Shown here: piece by piece, positions 32,570 to 41,808 of the stretch
Layout: each line of letters begins with the position of its first letter
Numbering within the stretch: the stretch's first letter is position 1
NCBI RefSeq assembly: GCF_019049285.1
Contig: NZ_JAGMUL010000169.1
Location: forward strand, 98,031 to 162,030
Origin: Streptomyces sp. AC550_RSS872
Lineage (GTDB): Bacteria; Actinomycetota; Actinomycetes; Streptomycetales; Streptomycetaceae
DNA: 64,000 nt
Reading direction: 5' to 3'
The notes under the pieces: generated by a model
Told to the model about the DNA's origin: nothing
The model's input: only the letters and a program-made list of their open reading frames with translations
The model's database searches: none
Program-made: the position numbers and the translations under genes

Positions 32570-33482
<913 letters not shown>

Positions 33483-33484
<2 letters not shown>

Positions 33485-34979
33485 GCAAGAGCGTAGCAGC
33501 GTGGCTGAACTGGCGGAACAGCTCCGAAGGGAACTCGACCGCTACTCTGTCGGTGGAAAGCTCCCGTCGAGCCGGTCGCTCGTCGAGCGGTTCCGGGTGA
33601 GCCCGGTGACCGTCTCGCGCGCCCTCGCTCAGCTCACCGCAGAGGGGCTGGTGGTGACCCGGCCCGGCGCCGGCGCCTTCCGCGCCCCGCCGCGCACCCC
33701 GCTCGCGGCCACGGGCGACACCTCGTGGCAGGAGGTCGCCCTCAGCGCCGACGGTGCCGCCGACGTCGTACCGCGCACCGTGGACGCCTCCGGCGTCACC
33801 GTCTGTCTCGCCACGCCGCCGCCCGGAGTGATCGAGTTCAGCGGCGGCTACCCCCACCCCTCCCTCCAGCCCGAGAAGGCCATGGCCGGGGCGCTGTCCC
33901 GGGCCGGCCGCCGACCCGGCGCCTGGGGCCGGCCGCCGCTGGACGGACTGCCCGAGCTGCGCGAGTGGTTCGCGCGCGAGATCGGCGGCACCGTCACCGC
34001 CGCCGAGGTGCTGATCGCGGCGGGCGGCCAGTCCGCGCTGACCACCGCACTGCGGGCACTCGCCCCGCCCGGCGCGCCGGTACTGGTCGAATCGCCCACC
34101 TACCCCGGCATGCTGGCCATCGCCCGCGCGGCCGGACTGCGCCCGGTGCCCGTACCGGTGGACGCGGACGGAGTGAAGCCGGCCCTGCTCGCCGACGCGT
34201 TCCGCGCCACCGGCGCCCGTGTCTTCGTCTGCCAGCCGCTCTTCCAGAACCCGACCGGCGCGGTCCTCGCCCCCGAGCGTCGCCCGGAGGTGCTGCGCAT
34301 CGCGCGCGAGGCCGGTGCCTTCGTCGTGGAGGACGACTTCGTACGGCGCCTGGTGCACGAGGACGCGGGCCCGCTGCCGCGCCCGCTCGCCGCCGACGAC
34401 CCCGACGGTGTCGTCGTCCACGTCTGTTCGCTCACCAAGGCGACCTCGCCCAGCTTCCGGGTCGGTGCCCTCGCCGCGCGCGGACCGGTGCTGGAACGGC
34501 TGCGCGCCATCCAGGTCGTCGACACCTTCTTCGTGCCCCGCCCGCTCCAGGAGGCGGCCCTGGAACTCGTCGGCTCGCCCGCATGGCCCCGCCATCTGCG
34601 GACCCTGTCCGCCGAACTCAGGGCCCGCCGCGACGTCATGACCGCGGGCCTGCGGCTGCACCTGCCCGAGCTGTCCCTCCCGCACATCCCGTCCGGCGGC
34701 TACCACCTCTGGCTCCGCCTGCCCGACGGCACTGGGGGCACCGGGCGCACCTCCGAGGCTTTCGGCTCTGGGGGAGAACCCGCCCTGACCTCCGCCGCCC
34801 TGCGCACGGGCGTCGCGATCACGCCCGGCCGCCCGTACTTCAGCGCGGAGCCCCCGGCGGGGCATCTGCGGTTGAGCTTCGCGGCGGTGGCCGGGGTCGA
34901 GGAGATCGTGGAGGGGGTGCGGCGACTGCGGGCGGCGTGGGACGAGGTACGGCCGCTTGGCAGCCGGCAGGGCGCCTGA
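33483..34979 (+). CDS. MocR/PdxR-type GntR regulator with aminotransferase-like domain
   Basis: A 498-residue fusion: a GntR winged helix at about residues 5-65 (LPSSRSLVERFRVSPVTVSR, ALAQLTAEGLVVTRPGAGAF), a linker, and a fold-type I aminotransferase-like domain with AAGGQSALTTALRALAPPGA, VLVESPTYPGMLAIARAAGL, FQNPTGAVLA and the PLP lysine in SLTKATSPSFRVG. MocR proteins sense PLP or amino compounds. The divergent EamA transporter is the probable target. About 15 residues (around 417-431, GTGRTSEAFGSGG) match a streptomycete intergenic repeat inserted in frame (34732-34776). Confidence 0.88.
34732..34776 (+). repeat. 45-bp repeat-like in-frame insertion within the MocR gene
   Basis: The segment ctgggggcaccgggcg, then cacctccgaggctttcggct and ctgggggag resembles a class of short G-rich repeat I recall as common between streptomycete genes. 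Its length is 15 codons and it falls between conserved PLP-domain strands (LWLRLPDG and ALTSAALRTGVAI). Confidence 0.5.
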
Positions 34980-35010
34980 TCGCCGTAGGGGCGCGGACGC
35001 ATTCGCGGGT

Positions 35011-35075
35011 GCCGGTTGTCTGTGGCTGGTCGCGCCCGCGCGGCGGTAGCCGCAGATTCAACACCGTCCCGCGCC
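35011..35075 (+). repeat. Dispersed intergenic repeat, family R2, copy a
   Basis: Reads gccggttgtctgtggctggt, then cgcgcccgcgcggcggtagc and cgcagattcaacaccgtccc. It aligns with a copy after argR at 62732-62795 and shares ggctggtcgcgc with family R1. It contains a small GCGGC/GCCGC dyad. It lies between the MocR and GNAT genes. Confidence 0.75.
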
Positions 35076-35208
35076 TCTGGGTCGGCTGCGGCTCGGCCAG
35101 TTGTCGAGCCACCCAGCCACCTGCATGCCGCGCCGCAGGGGGGACCCGGCCGCCGCCCACCGGGAAAACCGGTCGACGTCCGGCGCACGGTCCTGCGAAT
35201 CTCGCCGC

Positions 35209-35649
35209 ATGACCGACGCCCTGCCCTCGCCCCTCGCCGACGGCTACGAGATCTCGACCGACCCCCGGCGCATCGACGCCGGGCGGGTGCACCGGTGGCT
35301 GTCCACCGACGCGTACTGGGCGCTCGGGCGGACGCGGGAGAAGCAGGACCGGGCGATCGAGGGATCGCTGAACTTCGGGGTGTACGACACGGTTTCGGGG
35401 GAGCAGGTGGCGTATGCCCGGGTCATCACGGACCGGGCGACCTTCGCGTGGCTGTGTGACGTGTACGTCGACCCGTCGGTGCGCGGCAAGGGCATCGGGA
35501 CGGCGCTCGTCGGGGCGGTACGCGAGCACCTGCGGCCGTACGGGCTGAGGCGGATGCTGCTCGCGACGCACGACGCGCACGGGGTCTACGAGAAGCTCGG
35601 GTTCGCGGCGCTGGAGAGGCCGGACCAATGGATGGCGCTCTACTTCTAG
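35209..35649 (+). CDS. GNAT family N-acetyltransferase
   Basis: A 146-residue GNAT protein. The acetyl-CoA site is VYVDPSVRGKGIGTALVGAV (R/QxxGxG/A motif RGKGIG), followed by HDAHGVYEKLGFAAL, the usual motif B end. The N-terminal YEISTDPRRIDAGRVHRWLS is typical of a subgroup of small acetyltransferases of unknown substrate. The ATG at 35209 (MTDALPS) is chosen because upstream in-frame codons lie in repeat-like sequence. Three tagttgcc units follow its stop. Confidence 0.88.
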   Translation: MTDALPSPLADGYEISTDPRRIDAGRVHRWLSTDAYWALGRTREKQDRAIEGSLNFGVYDTVSGEQVAYARVITDRATFAWLCDVYVDPSVRGKGIGTALVGAVREHLRPYGLRRMLLATHDAHGVYEKLGFAALERPDQWMALYF

Positions 35650-35838
35650 TTGCCTAGTTGCCTAGTTGCCGCCGCCTGCCTCTCGTCGCTTCCGGTCGGG
35701 CTGTACTTGAATCTCCAACAGCCGTTTTCCAGCGACATGTCCGCCTGGTCCTGACCCCGCAGTAAGGTTTTGTCCACCCTCGGTGACACCTGCATAATGC
35801 CTCTTGACCTGCGCACTTCAGCGACACACCATCGCCGC

Positions 35839-36432
35839 ATGTCGCTTCGGGTCACGTTCGTCGCCGCCGCGCGCAGCTCCCCGCTCCTCGCCGAGCGCTT
35901 CGAGGACGACCGGCCGCTGGACCAGGCCGGCTGGGACGAGGTGCAGCGCGTCGCGCGCGACCTGCTGCCGCTGGCGGCGGCCGAGCTGCGCTACTGCTCG
36001 CCGACCCCGCGCAGCCGCGCCACCGGCGATGCCCTCGGCTACGCGCCGCTGGTCCAGCTCGCCCTGCGCGACTGTGACATGGGCCGCTGGCGCGGGCTCA
36101 CGCTGGGCGAGGCGATGGCCCGGGAGCCGGATGCCGTGGACGCCTGGCTCGCCGACCCGCGCGGTACGCCGCACGGCGGAGAGTCCCTGCTCGCGTTCAT
36201 CGGCCGGGTCGGCGGCTGGCTCGACACCCGCCCCGTGGAGGACGGCGGCCGGATCGTCGCCGTCGCCGAACCGTCCGTGATCCGAGCCGCCCTCGTCTAC
36301 GCCCTGAAGGCGCCCCCGGCCACGTACTGGAACATCGACGTACGCCCCCTGTCGACCACCACCGTGACCGGCCGCGCGGGCCGCTGGAACCTCCGCTTCG
36401 ACGGGGGACCGGCTCAGCCCTCGCGGGCGTAG
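35839..36432 (+). CDS. Histidine phosphatase superfamily protein lacking the catalytic histidines
   Basis: A 197-residue protein with the phosphoglycerate-mutase-like fold: RVTFVAAARSSPLLAERF replaces the expected RHG motif, RYCSPTPRSRATGDALG is the typical helix after the first strand, and VAVAEPSVIRAALVYAL corresponds to the second-histidine strand (normally SHGGVIR). Both catalytic histidines are absent, so it is probably not an active phosphatase. Similar degenerate proteins occur beside cobalt/cobalamin genes in streptomycetes, as I recall; no such neighbours are present here. The ATG at 35839 (MSLRVTF) fits the family N-terminus. It overlaps the convergent DUF6314 gene by 19 bp. Confidence 0.78.
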   Translation: MSLRVTFVAAARSSPLLAERFEDDRPLDQAGWDEVQRVARDLLPLAAAELRYCSPTPRSRATGDALGYAPLVQLALRDCDMGRWRGLTLGEAMAREPDAVDAWLADPRGTPHGGESLLAFIGRVGGWLDTRPVEDGGRIVAVAEPSVIRAALVYALKAPPATYWNIDVRPLSTTTVTGRAGRWNLRFDGGPAQPSRA

Positions 36433-36857
36433 TCCGTGGTGAGGACGAGGTCCTTCGCCGGGCCCCGTACCCGCCACACCGTCCGCCAGTGGTTCTCGTC
36501 CCGCACGGTGAACTCGCCCCGGTAGAGGTCGGCCGAGCACGGGTGGTCGGTGAGGTGGTGGCCGGTCGTCAGGTTCAGGTCGTGGAAGAAGCGGCCGTCG
36601 GCGAAGTGGACGTCCGCCGTTCCCGGTGAACCGCCCGGGAGGAAGCGCAGGGTGCGTTCGGCGGGGCGCGGGACTCCTCGCCAGAGGAAGGTGCCGGACT
36701 CGTGGTGCAGGAGGCCGGTGTCGTCGAGCCGGCCGAAAACCGTCGTCCCGGAGAACTCCCCTTCCTCCCCGCTCGCCAGATCCCGCACCGACCGCTCGAC
36801 CTGCCAGCTCCCGGCCAGATACGTCAGCGCATCCGGTACTGGCCAGAACTCACCCAT
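36414..36857 (-). CDS. DUF6314-like protein
   Basis: A 147-residue protein: DALTYLAGSWQVERSVRDLA, EGEFSGTTVFG, LLHHESGTFLW, RTLRFLPGGSPGTADVHFAD and DLYRGEFTVRDENHWRTVWR. It looks like a small lipocalin-type beta barrel, the DUF6314 pattern as I remember it. The function is unknown. ATG at 36857 with GAGAAGCGG directly upstream; the much longer frame upstream is the shadow of the arabinofuranosidase gene and is rejected. It is divergent from that gene. Confidence 0.75.
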   Translation of the reverse strand: MGEFWPVPDALTYLAGSWQVERSVRDLASGEEGEFSGTTVFGRLDDTGLLHHESGTFLWRGVPRPAERTLRFLPGGSPGTADVHFADGRFFHDLNLTTGHHLTDHPCSADLYRGEFTVRDENHWRTVWRVRGPAKDLVLTTDYAREG

Positions 36858-36930
36858 CCGCTTCTCGCTTCCGACACTTTCGGTACCACGTGACCCGTTG
36901 ACGCTCAGGATCCCCCTCTCTATGTTGCCG

Positions 36931-36963
36931 TTCGAAGTGCTGATCAGCGTTTGATATTTCGAA
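36931..36963. promoter_or_regulatory. Paired TTCGAA sites upstream of the arabinofuranosidase gene
   Basis: Two TTCGAA palindromes (36931-36936 and 36958-36963) flank a TGATCA centre in the 126-bp divergent region. LacI/AraR-type regulators of glycosidase genes often use such sites, but no regulator gene is adjacent. It is a weak prediction. Confidence 0.3.
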
Positions 36964-36983
36964 CATCGAGCCGCGGAGTATCC

Positions 36984-39464
36984 ATGCCACGCAACCCCAG
37001 CCGCTGGAGATTCGGCCTCGCAGCCACTGCCGTCCTGGTGGCAGCCGGTCTCATCCCGTCCCCCGCCCACGCCGAGGACGTCACCGACTACGCGATCACC
37101 GTCGACCCGGGCGCCCGGGGCGCGGCGATCGACGACACGATGTACGGCGTCTTCTTCGAGGACATCAACCGGGCCGCGGACGGCGGACTGTACGCCGAGC
37201 TCGTGCAGAACCGGTCCTTCGAGTACTCCACCGCCGACAACGGCTCGTACACGCCGCTGACCTCCTGGGCGGTCGGCGGGACGGCCCAGGTCGTCAACGA
37301 CGCCGGTCGCCTCAACGAGCGCAACCGCAACTACCTCTCCCTGGGCGCCGGTTCGTCCGTCACCAACGCCGGATACAACACCGGCATACGGGTGGAGCAG
37401 GGCAAGAAGTACGACTTCTCCGTGTGGGCCCGCGCCGAGAGCGGCACCACGCTCACCGTCTCGCTGGGGGACGCCGCCGGCACGCTGGCGACCGCCCGTC
37501 AGGTCGCCGTGAAGGGCGGCTGGGCCAAGTACAAGGCCACCTTCACCGCGGCCCGCACCAGCAACCGCGGCCGCCTCGCCGTGGCCTCGGCCGGTGCCGC
37601 CGCGCTCGACGAGGTCTCGCTGTTCCCGCGCGACACCTACAAGAACCAGCCGAACGGCCTGCGCAAGGACCTCGCCGAGAAGATCGCAGCCCTGAAGCCG
37701 GGCTTCGTGCGCTTCCCCGGCGGCTGTCTGGTCAACACCGGCTCGATGGAGGACTACAGCGAGGCCTCCAACTGGCAGCGCAAACGCAGCTACCAGTGGA
37801 AGGACACCATAGGGCCGGTCGAACAGCGCGCCACCAACGCCAACTTCTGGGGCTACAACCAGAGTTACGGCCTCGGCTACTACGAGTACTTCCGCTTCTC
37901 CGAGGACATCGGCGCCATGCCGCTGCCCGTCGTCCCCGCCCTGGTGACCGGCTGCGGCCAGAACAAGGCCACCGACAACGAAGCGCTGCTCAAGCGGCAC
38001 ATCCAGGACACCCTCGACCTCATCGAGTTCGCAGGCGGCCCCGCGACCTCCAAGTGGGGCAAGGTCCGGGCGCAGATGGGCCACCCCAAGCCCTTCCGTC
38101 TGACCCACATCGGGGTCGGCAACGAGGAGAACCTCCCCAAGGAGTTCTTCGCCCGCTTCGAGCAGTTCCGGGCCGCCATCAAGGCCAAGTACCCGGACAT
38201 CACCGTCATCTCCAACTCGGGTCCGGACGACGCCGGCACGACCTTCGACACCGCGTGGCAGCTCAACCGCGAGGGCAAGGTCGACATGGTCGACGAGCAC
38301 TACTACAACAGCCCGAACTGGTTCCTTCAGAACAACGACCGCTACGACTCCTACGACAGGAACGGCCCGAAGGTCTTCCTCGGCGAGTACGCCTCCCAGG
38401 GCAACGCCTGGAAGAACGGTCTCTCCGAAGCCGCGTTCATGACCGGCCTGGAGCGCAACGCCGACGTCGTCAAGCTCGCCTCGTACGCCCCGCTGCTCGC
38501 CAACGAGGACTACGTGCAGTGGCGCCCCGACATGATCTGGTTCAACAACCGGGCCTCCTGGAACTCGGCCAACTACGAGGTCCAGAAGCTGTTCATGAAC
38601 AACGTCGGCGACCGCGTGGTCCCGTCCAAGGCCACCACCACGCCGAACGTCAGCGGTCCCATCACGGGCGCCGTCGGCCTGTCCACGTGGGCGACCAGCG
38701 CCGCGTACGACGACGTCAAGGTCACCTCGGCGGACGGCTCGACCCTGCTCAGCGACGACTTCTCCGGTGACGCCTCGAAGTGGACGCACAGCGGCGCGGG
38801 CAGCTGGAGCATCCAGGACGGAAGTTACCTCCAGAGCGACGCCGCCGCGGAGAACACCCTGGTCACTGCGGGTGACCCGGCCTGGAAGGACTACGACCTG
38901 CATGTGAAGGCCACCAAGAAGTCCGGCAAGGAGGGCTTCCTCGTCGCCTTCGGCGTCAAGGACACCGGCAACTACTACTGGTGGAACCTGGGCGGCTGGA
39001 ACAACACCCAGTCCGCGATCGAGCAGGCCGTCGACGGCGGCAAGGGCACCCTGATGACGAAGCCCGGGTCGATCGAGACGGGTCGCGCCTACGACATCGA
39101 CGTCAAGGTGCGCGGCCGCCAGGTGACCCTGCTCCTCGACGGCAAGGAGTGGGGCAGCTTCACCGACGACAAGCCGGCCGAGCCGTTCCGCCAGGTGGTC
39201 ACCAAGGACGCCAGGACCGGTGACCTGATCGTCAAGGTCGTCAACGCCCAGTCCGCCGAGGCCCGCACGGCCATCGACCTCGGCGGTGCCAAGGTCGCCT
39301 CCACGGCCCGCGTGACCACGCTGGCCGCCGGCCAGGACGCGGTGAACACCGAGACGGACACGCCGGTGACCCCGGTGAGCTCCACCTTCCGGGGTGTGAC
39401 CGACAAGTTCACGTACACGTTCCCGGCGAACTCCGTCACCTTCCTGCGGATCAAGCAGCGGTAA
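36984..39464 (+). CDS. Secreted GH51 alpha-L-arabinofuranosidase
   Basis: An 826-residue exported glycosidase. Signal peptide with basic start and cleavage at SPAHA (about residue 30). The GH51 TIM barrel has MYGVFFEDINRAADGGLYAE, an inserted carbohydrate-binding-like beta domain (about residues 100-215), FVRFPGGCLVNT, the acid/base glutamate in GVGNEE (about residue 380), and the nucleophile glutamate in LGEYAS (about residue 467), then the C-terminal beta domain. A laminin-G-like region at about 590-730 may bind glycan. It releases arabinose from arabinan or arabinoxylan outside the cell. ATG at 36984 follows GGAG. Confidence 0.92.
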   Translation: MPRNPSRWRFGLAATAVLVAAGLIPSPAHAEDVTDYAITVDPGARGAAIDDTMYGVFFEDINRAADGGLYAELVQNRSFEYSTADNGSYTPLTSWAVGGTAQVVNDAGRLNERNRNYLSLGAGSSVTNAGYNTGIRVEQGKKYDFSVWARAESGTTLTVSLGDAAGTLATARQVAVKGGWAKYKATFTAARTSNRGRLAVASAGAAALDEVSLFPRDTYKNQPNGLRKDLAEKIAALKPGFVRFPGGCLVNTGSMEDYSEASNWQRKRSYQWKDTIGPVEQRATNANFWGYNQSYGLGYYEYFRFSEDIGAMPLPVVPALVTGCGQNKATDNEALLKRHIQDTLDLIEFAGGPATSKWGKVRAQMGHPKPFRLTHIGVGNEENLPKEFFARFEQFRAAIKAKYPDITVISNSGPDDAGTTFDTAWQLNREGKVDMVDEHYYNSPNWFLQNNDRYDSYDRNGPKVFLGEYASQGNAWKNGLSEAAFMTGLERNADVVKLASYAPLLANEDYVQWRPDMIWFNNRASWNSANYEVQKLFMNNVGDRVVPSKATTTPNVSGPITGAVGLSTWATSAAYDDVKVTSADGSTLLSDDFSGDASKWTHSGAGSWSIQDGSYLQSDAAAENTLVTAGDPAWKDYDLHVKATKKSGKEGFLVAFGVKDTGNYYWWNLGGWNNTQSAIEQAVDGGKGTLMTKPGSIETGRAYDIDVKVRGRQVTLLLDGKEWGSFTDDKPAEPFRQVVTKDARTGDLIVKVVNAQSAEARTAIDLGGAKVASTARVTTLAAGQDAVNTETDTPVTPVSSTFRGVTDKFTYTFPANSVTFLRIKQR

Positions 39465-39561
39465 CGGCTCGGACGGCGCAGACGCTCAGCTGCCGGAGGC
39501 CCACCCCGGGACCGTCGGCAGCACCTTCTCGGCGACCCGGAGCGGTACGGCGTCGTCCGGC

Positions 39562-39735
39562 ACCATGCTTGGCCCGCGCGGAGCCAGTCGGTCCGGCGTT
39601 CGTGGGCCGTGGACAGCACCGCGATCGTCGGCCGCTTCTCAAAGGGGCGTGCGGTGAGCACTTCCGCGTGGCGGTGGGCGTCGAAGTCCCGCATCGGGAT
39701 GCGGTCCACGAAGTTCTGAGGGCGCTGGAAGGTGC
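39562..39735 (-). pseudogene. Remnant of an Acg-type nitroreductase
   Basis: A minus-strand fragment reading FVDRIPMRDFDAHRHAEV, then RPFEKRPTIAVLSTAHERR and TDWLRAGQAW matches the C-terminal region of the Acg nitroreductase family (Rv2032 type), which belongs to the DosR dormancy regulon in mycobacteria. The frame is then lost, and a different frame (MVPDDAVPLRVAEKVLPTV ending at 39484) follows. No start or N-terminal two-thirds exist. The rest of 39465-39792 shows no gene. Confidence 0.6.
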
Positions 39736-39792
39736 GGCGTGGGTTGGGGCGCCGGCCCGGGACAGGGGCGAGGCCGGATCACCGGTCCCGCT

Positions 39793-40806
39793 TCACCCGA
39801 GGCCCGGATGGATGAGGGTGTTGTCGCTGGTGCGGTCGGCGAAGTAGTCCTGGATGTTGTGCACGGTGGTCTCGGCGATCTGGGCGACGGCGTCCCGGGT
39901 GAAGTACGCCTGGTGCGAGGTGACCAGCACGTTGGGGAAGGTCATCAGGCGGGCCAGGCGTTCGTCGGTCATCACTTCCAGGGACTTGTCGAGGAAGAAC
40001 ACCCCGGCCTCCTCCTCGTACACGTCCAGGCCGACGCCGCTGAGGCGGCCGGCGCGCAGGGTGGTCAGCAGGGCGTCGGTGTCGATCAGGCCGCCGCGGC
40101 TGGAATTGACCAGGATGGCGTCCGGCTTCATCAGGTCCAGCATCGCCGCGTCCACCAGGTGGTGCGTGGCCTCTACCAGGGGTACGTGCAGGCTGACCAG
40201 GTCGGACTCGGTGAACAGCCGCTCGCGTGGGACGTACTCCATGCCGAGGGCCAGGCAGTCGGGGTTCTCGGCGATGTCCCAGCCCAGCAGGCGCATGCCG
40301 AAGCCGTGGGCGATGCGGGCGAACACCGTACCGATCTTGCCGGTACCCACCACACCCGCGGTGCGGCCGTACAGGTCGCGGCCCATGAGTCCGTCCAGGC
40401 GGAAGTCGAACTCACGGGTGCGGTGCGCGGCCCGGACGATGCGCCGGTTCACGGCCAGGGCGAGGGCCCAGGCGAACTCGGCGACCGAGTGGGGCGAGTA
40501 GTACGACACCCGGGCCACCGTCAGGCCCTGTTCCCGTGCCGCAGTCAGGTCGATGTTGTTGTAGCCGGTGGCCCGCTGGGCGATCAGCTTCGTCCCGCCC
40601 TTGGCCAGGTGCCGCAGTACCTCGGCGTCGAGGGTGTCGTTGACGCTGCTCAGTACGATCTCGTGGCCGGCCGCAGTGGGCGCGGTGTCCCGGTTGAGGA
40701 ACAGCTTCAGGCAGCGCAGCTCGTGGCGGTTGCCGGATGCCCGGTCGAAGGCTTCCTCCAGGAGTGGCCTCTCGTCGGCGAAGACTCCGTACGCGATGAT
40801 CTCCAC
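39793..40806 (-). CDS. D-lactate / D-2-hydroxyacid dehydrogenase
   Basis: A 337-residue NAD-dependent dehydrogenase of the LdhA type. Substrate-site RATGYNNIDL, Rossmann motif AGVVGTGKIGTVFARIA, catalytic Arg in NSSRGGLIDT, Glu in VGLDVYEEEAGVFF and His in LVTSHQAYFT are all in place. RATGYNNIDL and the C-terminal PNVLVTSHQA segment favour D-lactate dehydrogenase over other family members. It would reduce pyruvate to D-lactate and regenerate NAD+. GTG start at 40806 with GGAAGG. It is downstream of the DevR-like gene on the same strand, separated by a 9-bp tandem repeat, and belongs to the dormancy-type island. Confidence 0.88.
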   Translation of the reverse strand: MEIIAYGVFADERPLLEEAFDRASGNRHELRCLKLFLNRDTAPTAAGHEIVLSSVNDTLDAEVLRHLAKGGTKLIAQRATGYNNIDLTAAREQGLTVARVSYYSPHSVAEFAWALALAVNRRIVRAAHRTREFDFRLDGLMGRDLYGRTAGVVGTGKIGTVFARIAHGFGMRLLGWDIAENPDCLALGMEYVPRERLFTESDLVSLHVPLVEATHHLVDAAMLDLMKPDAILVNSSRGGLIDTDALLTTLRAGRLSGVGLDVYEEEAGVFFLDKSLEVMTDERLARLMTFPNVLVTSHQAYFTRDAVAQIAETTVHNIQDYFADRTSDNTLIHPGLG

Positions 40807-40833
40807 GTCGTTTCCTTCCGCTGCATGATGACC

Positions 40834-40878
40834 TGTCCCAAGAGTCCTAACAGTCCCAATCGTCCCACCAGTCCCACC
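40834..40878. repeat. 9-bp tandem repeat with GTCCC/GGGAC half-sites
   Basis: Five consecutive 9-bp units (tgtcccaag, agtcctaac, agtcccaat, cgtcccacc, agtcccacc) lie between the DevR-like gene and the D-lactate dehydrogenase start. Each contains GGGAC on the minus strand, the half-site of DosR-type boxes, in the same orientation. It could be a simple repeat or a low-affinity regulator array. Confidence 0.8.
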
Positions 40879-40925
40879 AGCGACCCAGGTGACGGCCCGT
40901 CCCCCCTCCCCCCCGCGGTTGGGGC

Positions 40926-41627
40926 TCACCGTCCCTGGCGCTCGCTCGTCCCGGGCTGCTCCAGGTGCGAGGCGAGGACCGCGGCCTGGACGCGGCGCTG
41001 GACGCCGAGTTTGGCCAGGAGCCGGGAGATGTGGTTCTTGACCGTCTTCTCCGACAGGTACAGCTTCTTGCCGATCTCGCGGTTGGTCAGGCCGTCACCG
41101 ATCAGGGCGAGGATGTCCCGCTCGCGGGGCGACAGGCTCGCCAGCTCGGGTGCGATGGACGGCCTCTCGGCGGGGTCGGAGCGCAGCGAGCGCATCAGGC
41201 GGGCCGTGGTCGCGGGGTCCAGCATGGACTGGCCCGAGGCGACCGTGCGGACCGCCGAGACCAGGTCGGAGCCTCTGATCTGCTTGAGAACGTAGCCCGA
41301 GGCCCCGGCCATGATGGCGTCGAGCAGGGCGTCCTCGTCGTCGAACGACGTCAGCATGAGGCAGGCCAGCTCCGGCATCTGGCTGCGCAGCTCCCGGCAG
41401 ACCGTGATGCCGTCGCCGTCCGGGAGGCGTACGTCGAGCACGGCGACGTGCGGGCGCAGCGCCGGGCCGCGGACCAGCGCGTGTTCGACGGTGCCCGCGT
41501 CGCCGACCACCGAGATGTCCGGCTCGGCGTCGAGCAGGTCCGTCAGGCCCCGTCGTACGACTTCGTGGTCGTCCAGCAGGAACACGCGGATCGGGTTCTG
41601 CTCCGTGAAGGTGCCTGTCTCGGTCAT
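40926..41627 (-). CDS. DevR/DosR-like (NarL family) response regulator
   Basis: A 233-residue response regulator. Receiver domain: acidic pair in RVFLLDDHEVVRRGLTDLLD, phosphorylation Asp65 (VAVLDVRLPDGDG), Thr in CLMLTSFDDE, Lys in GYVLKQIRG. LuxR-type helix-turn-helix at about residues 165-225 (LSPRERDILALIGDGLTNRE, KKLYLSEKTVKNHISRLLAK). LTNREIGKKLYLSEKTVKNH is strongly DosR-like. ATG at 41627 follows AAGGGG. The partner kinase is probably the DevS-like protein encoded about 12 kb away in the same island. A palindrome shared by the island lies 89 bp upstream, suggesting autoregulation. OsdR of S. coelicolor is the likely counterpart. Confidence 0.9.
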   Translation of the reverse strand: MTETGTFTEQNPIRVFLLDDHEVVRRGLTDLLDAEPDISVVGDAGTVEHALVRGPALRPHVAVLDVRLPDGDGITVCRELRSQMPELACLMLTSFDDEDALLDAIMAGASGYVLKQIRGSDLVSAVRTVASGQSMLDPATTARLMRSLRSDPAERPSIAPELASLSPRERDILALIGDGLTNREIGKKLYLSEKTVKNHISRLLAKLGVQRRVQAAVLASHLEQPGTSERQGR

Positions 41628-41715
41628 GACGACCCCTTGTTCCCCGGTGGCCGGCGGTCTGCGGACCACGGACTGCCCGTGATGCCGATCATCGCTCCGC
41701 GGGGCCGGATGCACT

Positions 41716-41731
41716 AGGGCCGTCCGGCCCT
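41716..41731. promoter_or_regulatory. Island palindrome, site 1 (AGGGCCG-TC-CGGCCCT)
   Basis: A perfect 7-2-7 inverted repeat, extendable by T/A on each side, located 89 bp upstream of the DevR-like start. It is the best match of the seven related sites in the island and the proposed DevR-type operator. Confidence 0.6.
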
Positions 41732-41808
41732 ATCGGCTGCGAGATGCGCCCCTACCGGCCCAACGGCCACGGTTCAGCAGCCCTCGGTGGTTCTGGTCGC
41801 ATCGAAGA

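Noticed and set aside
36858..38903. N-terminal extension of the DUF6314 gene through the arabinofuranosidase region
   Set aside because: The upstream part is antisense to clear GH51 coding sequence; the ATG at 36857 has a ribosome site and matches the family start.
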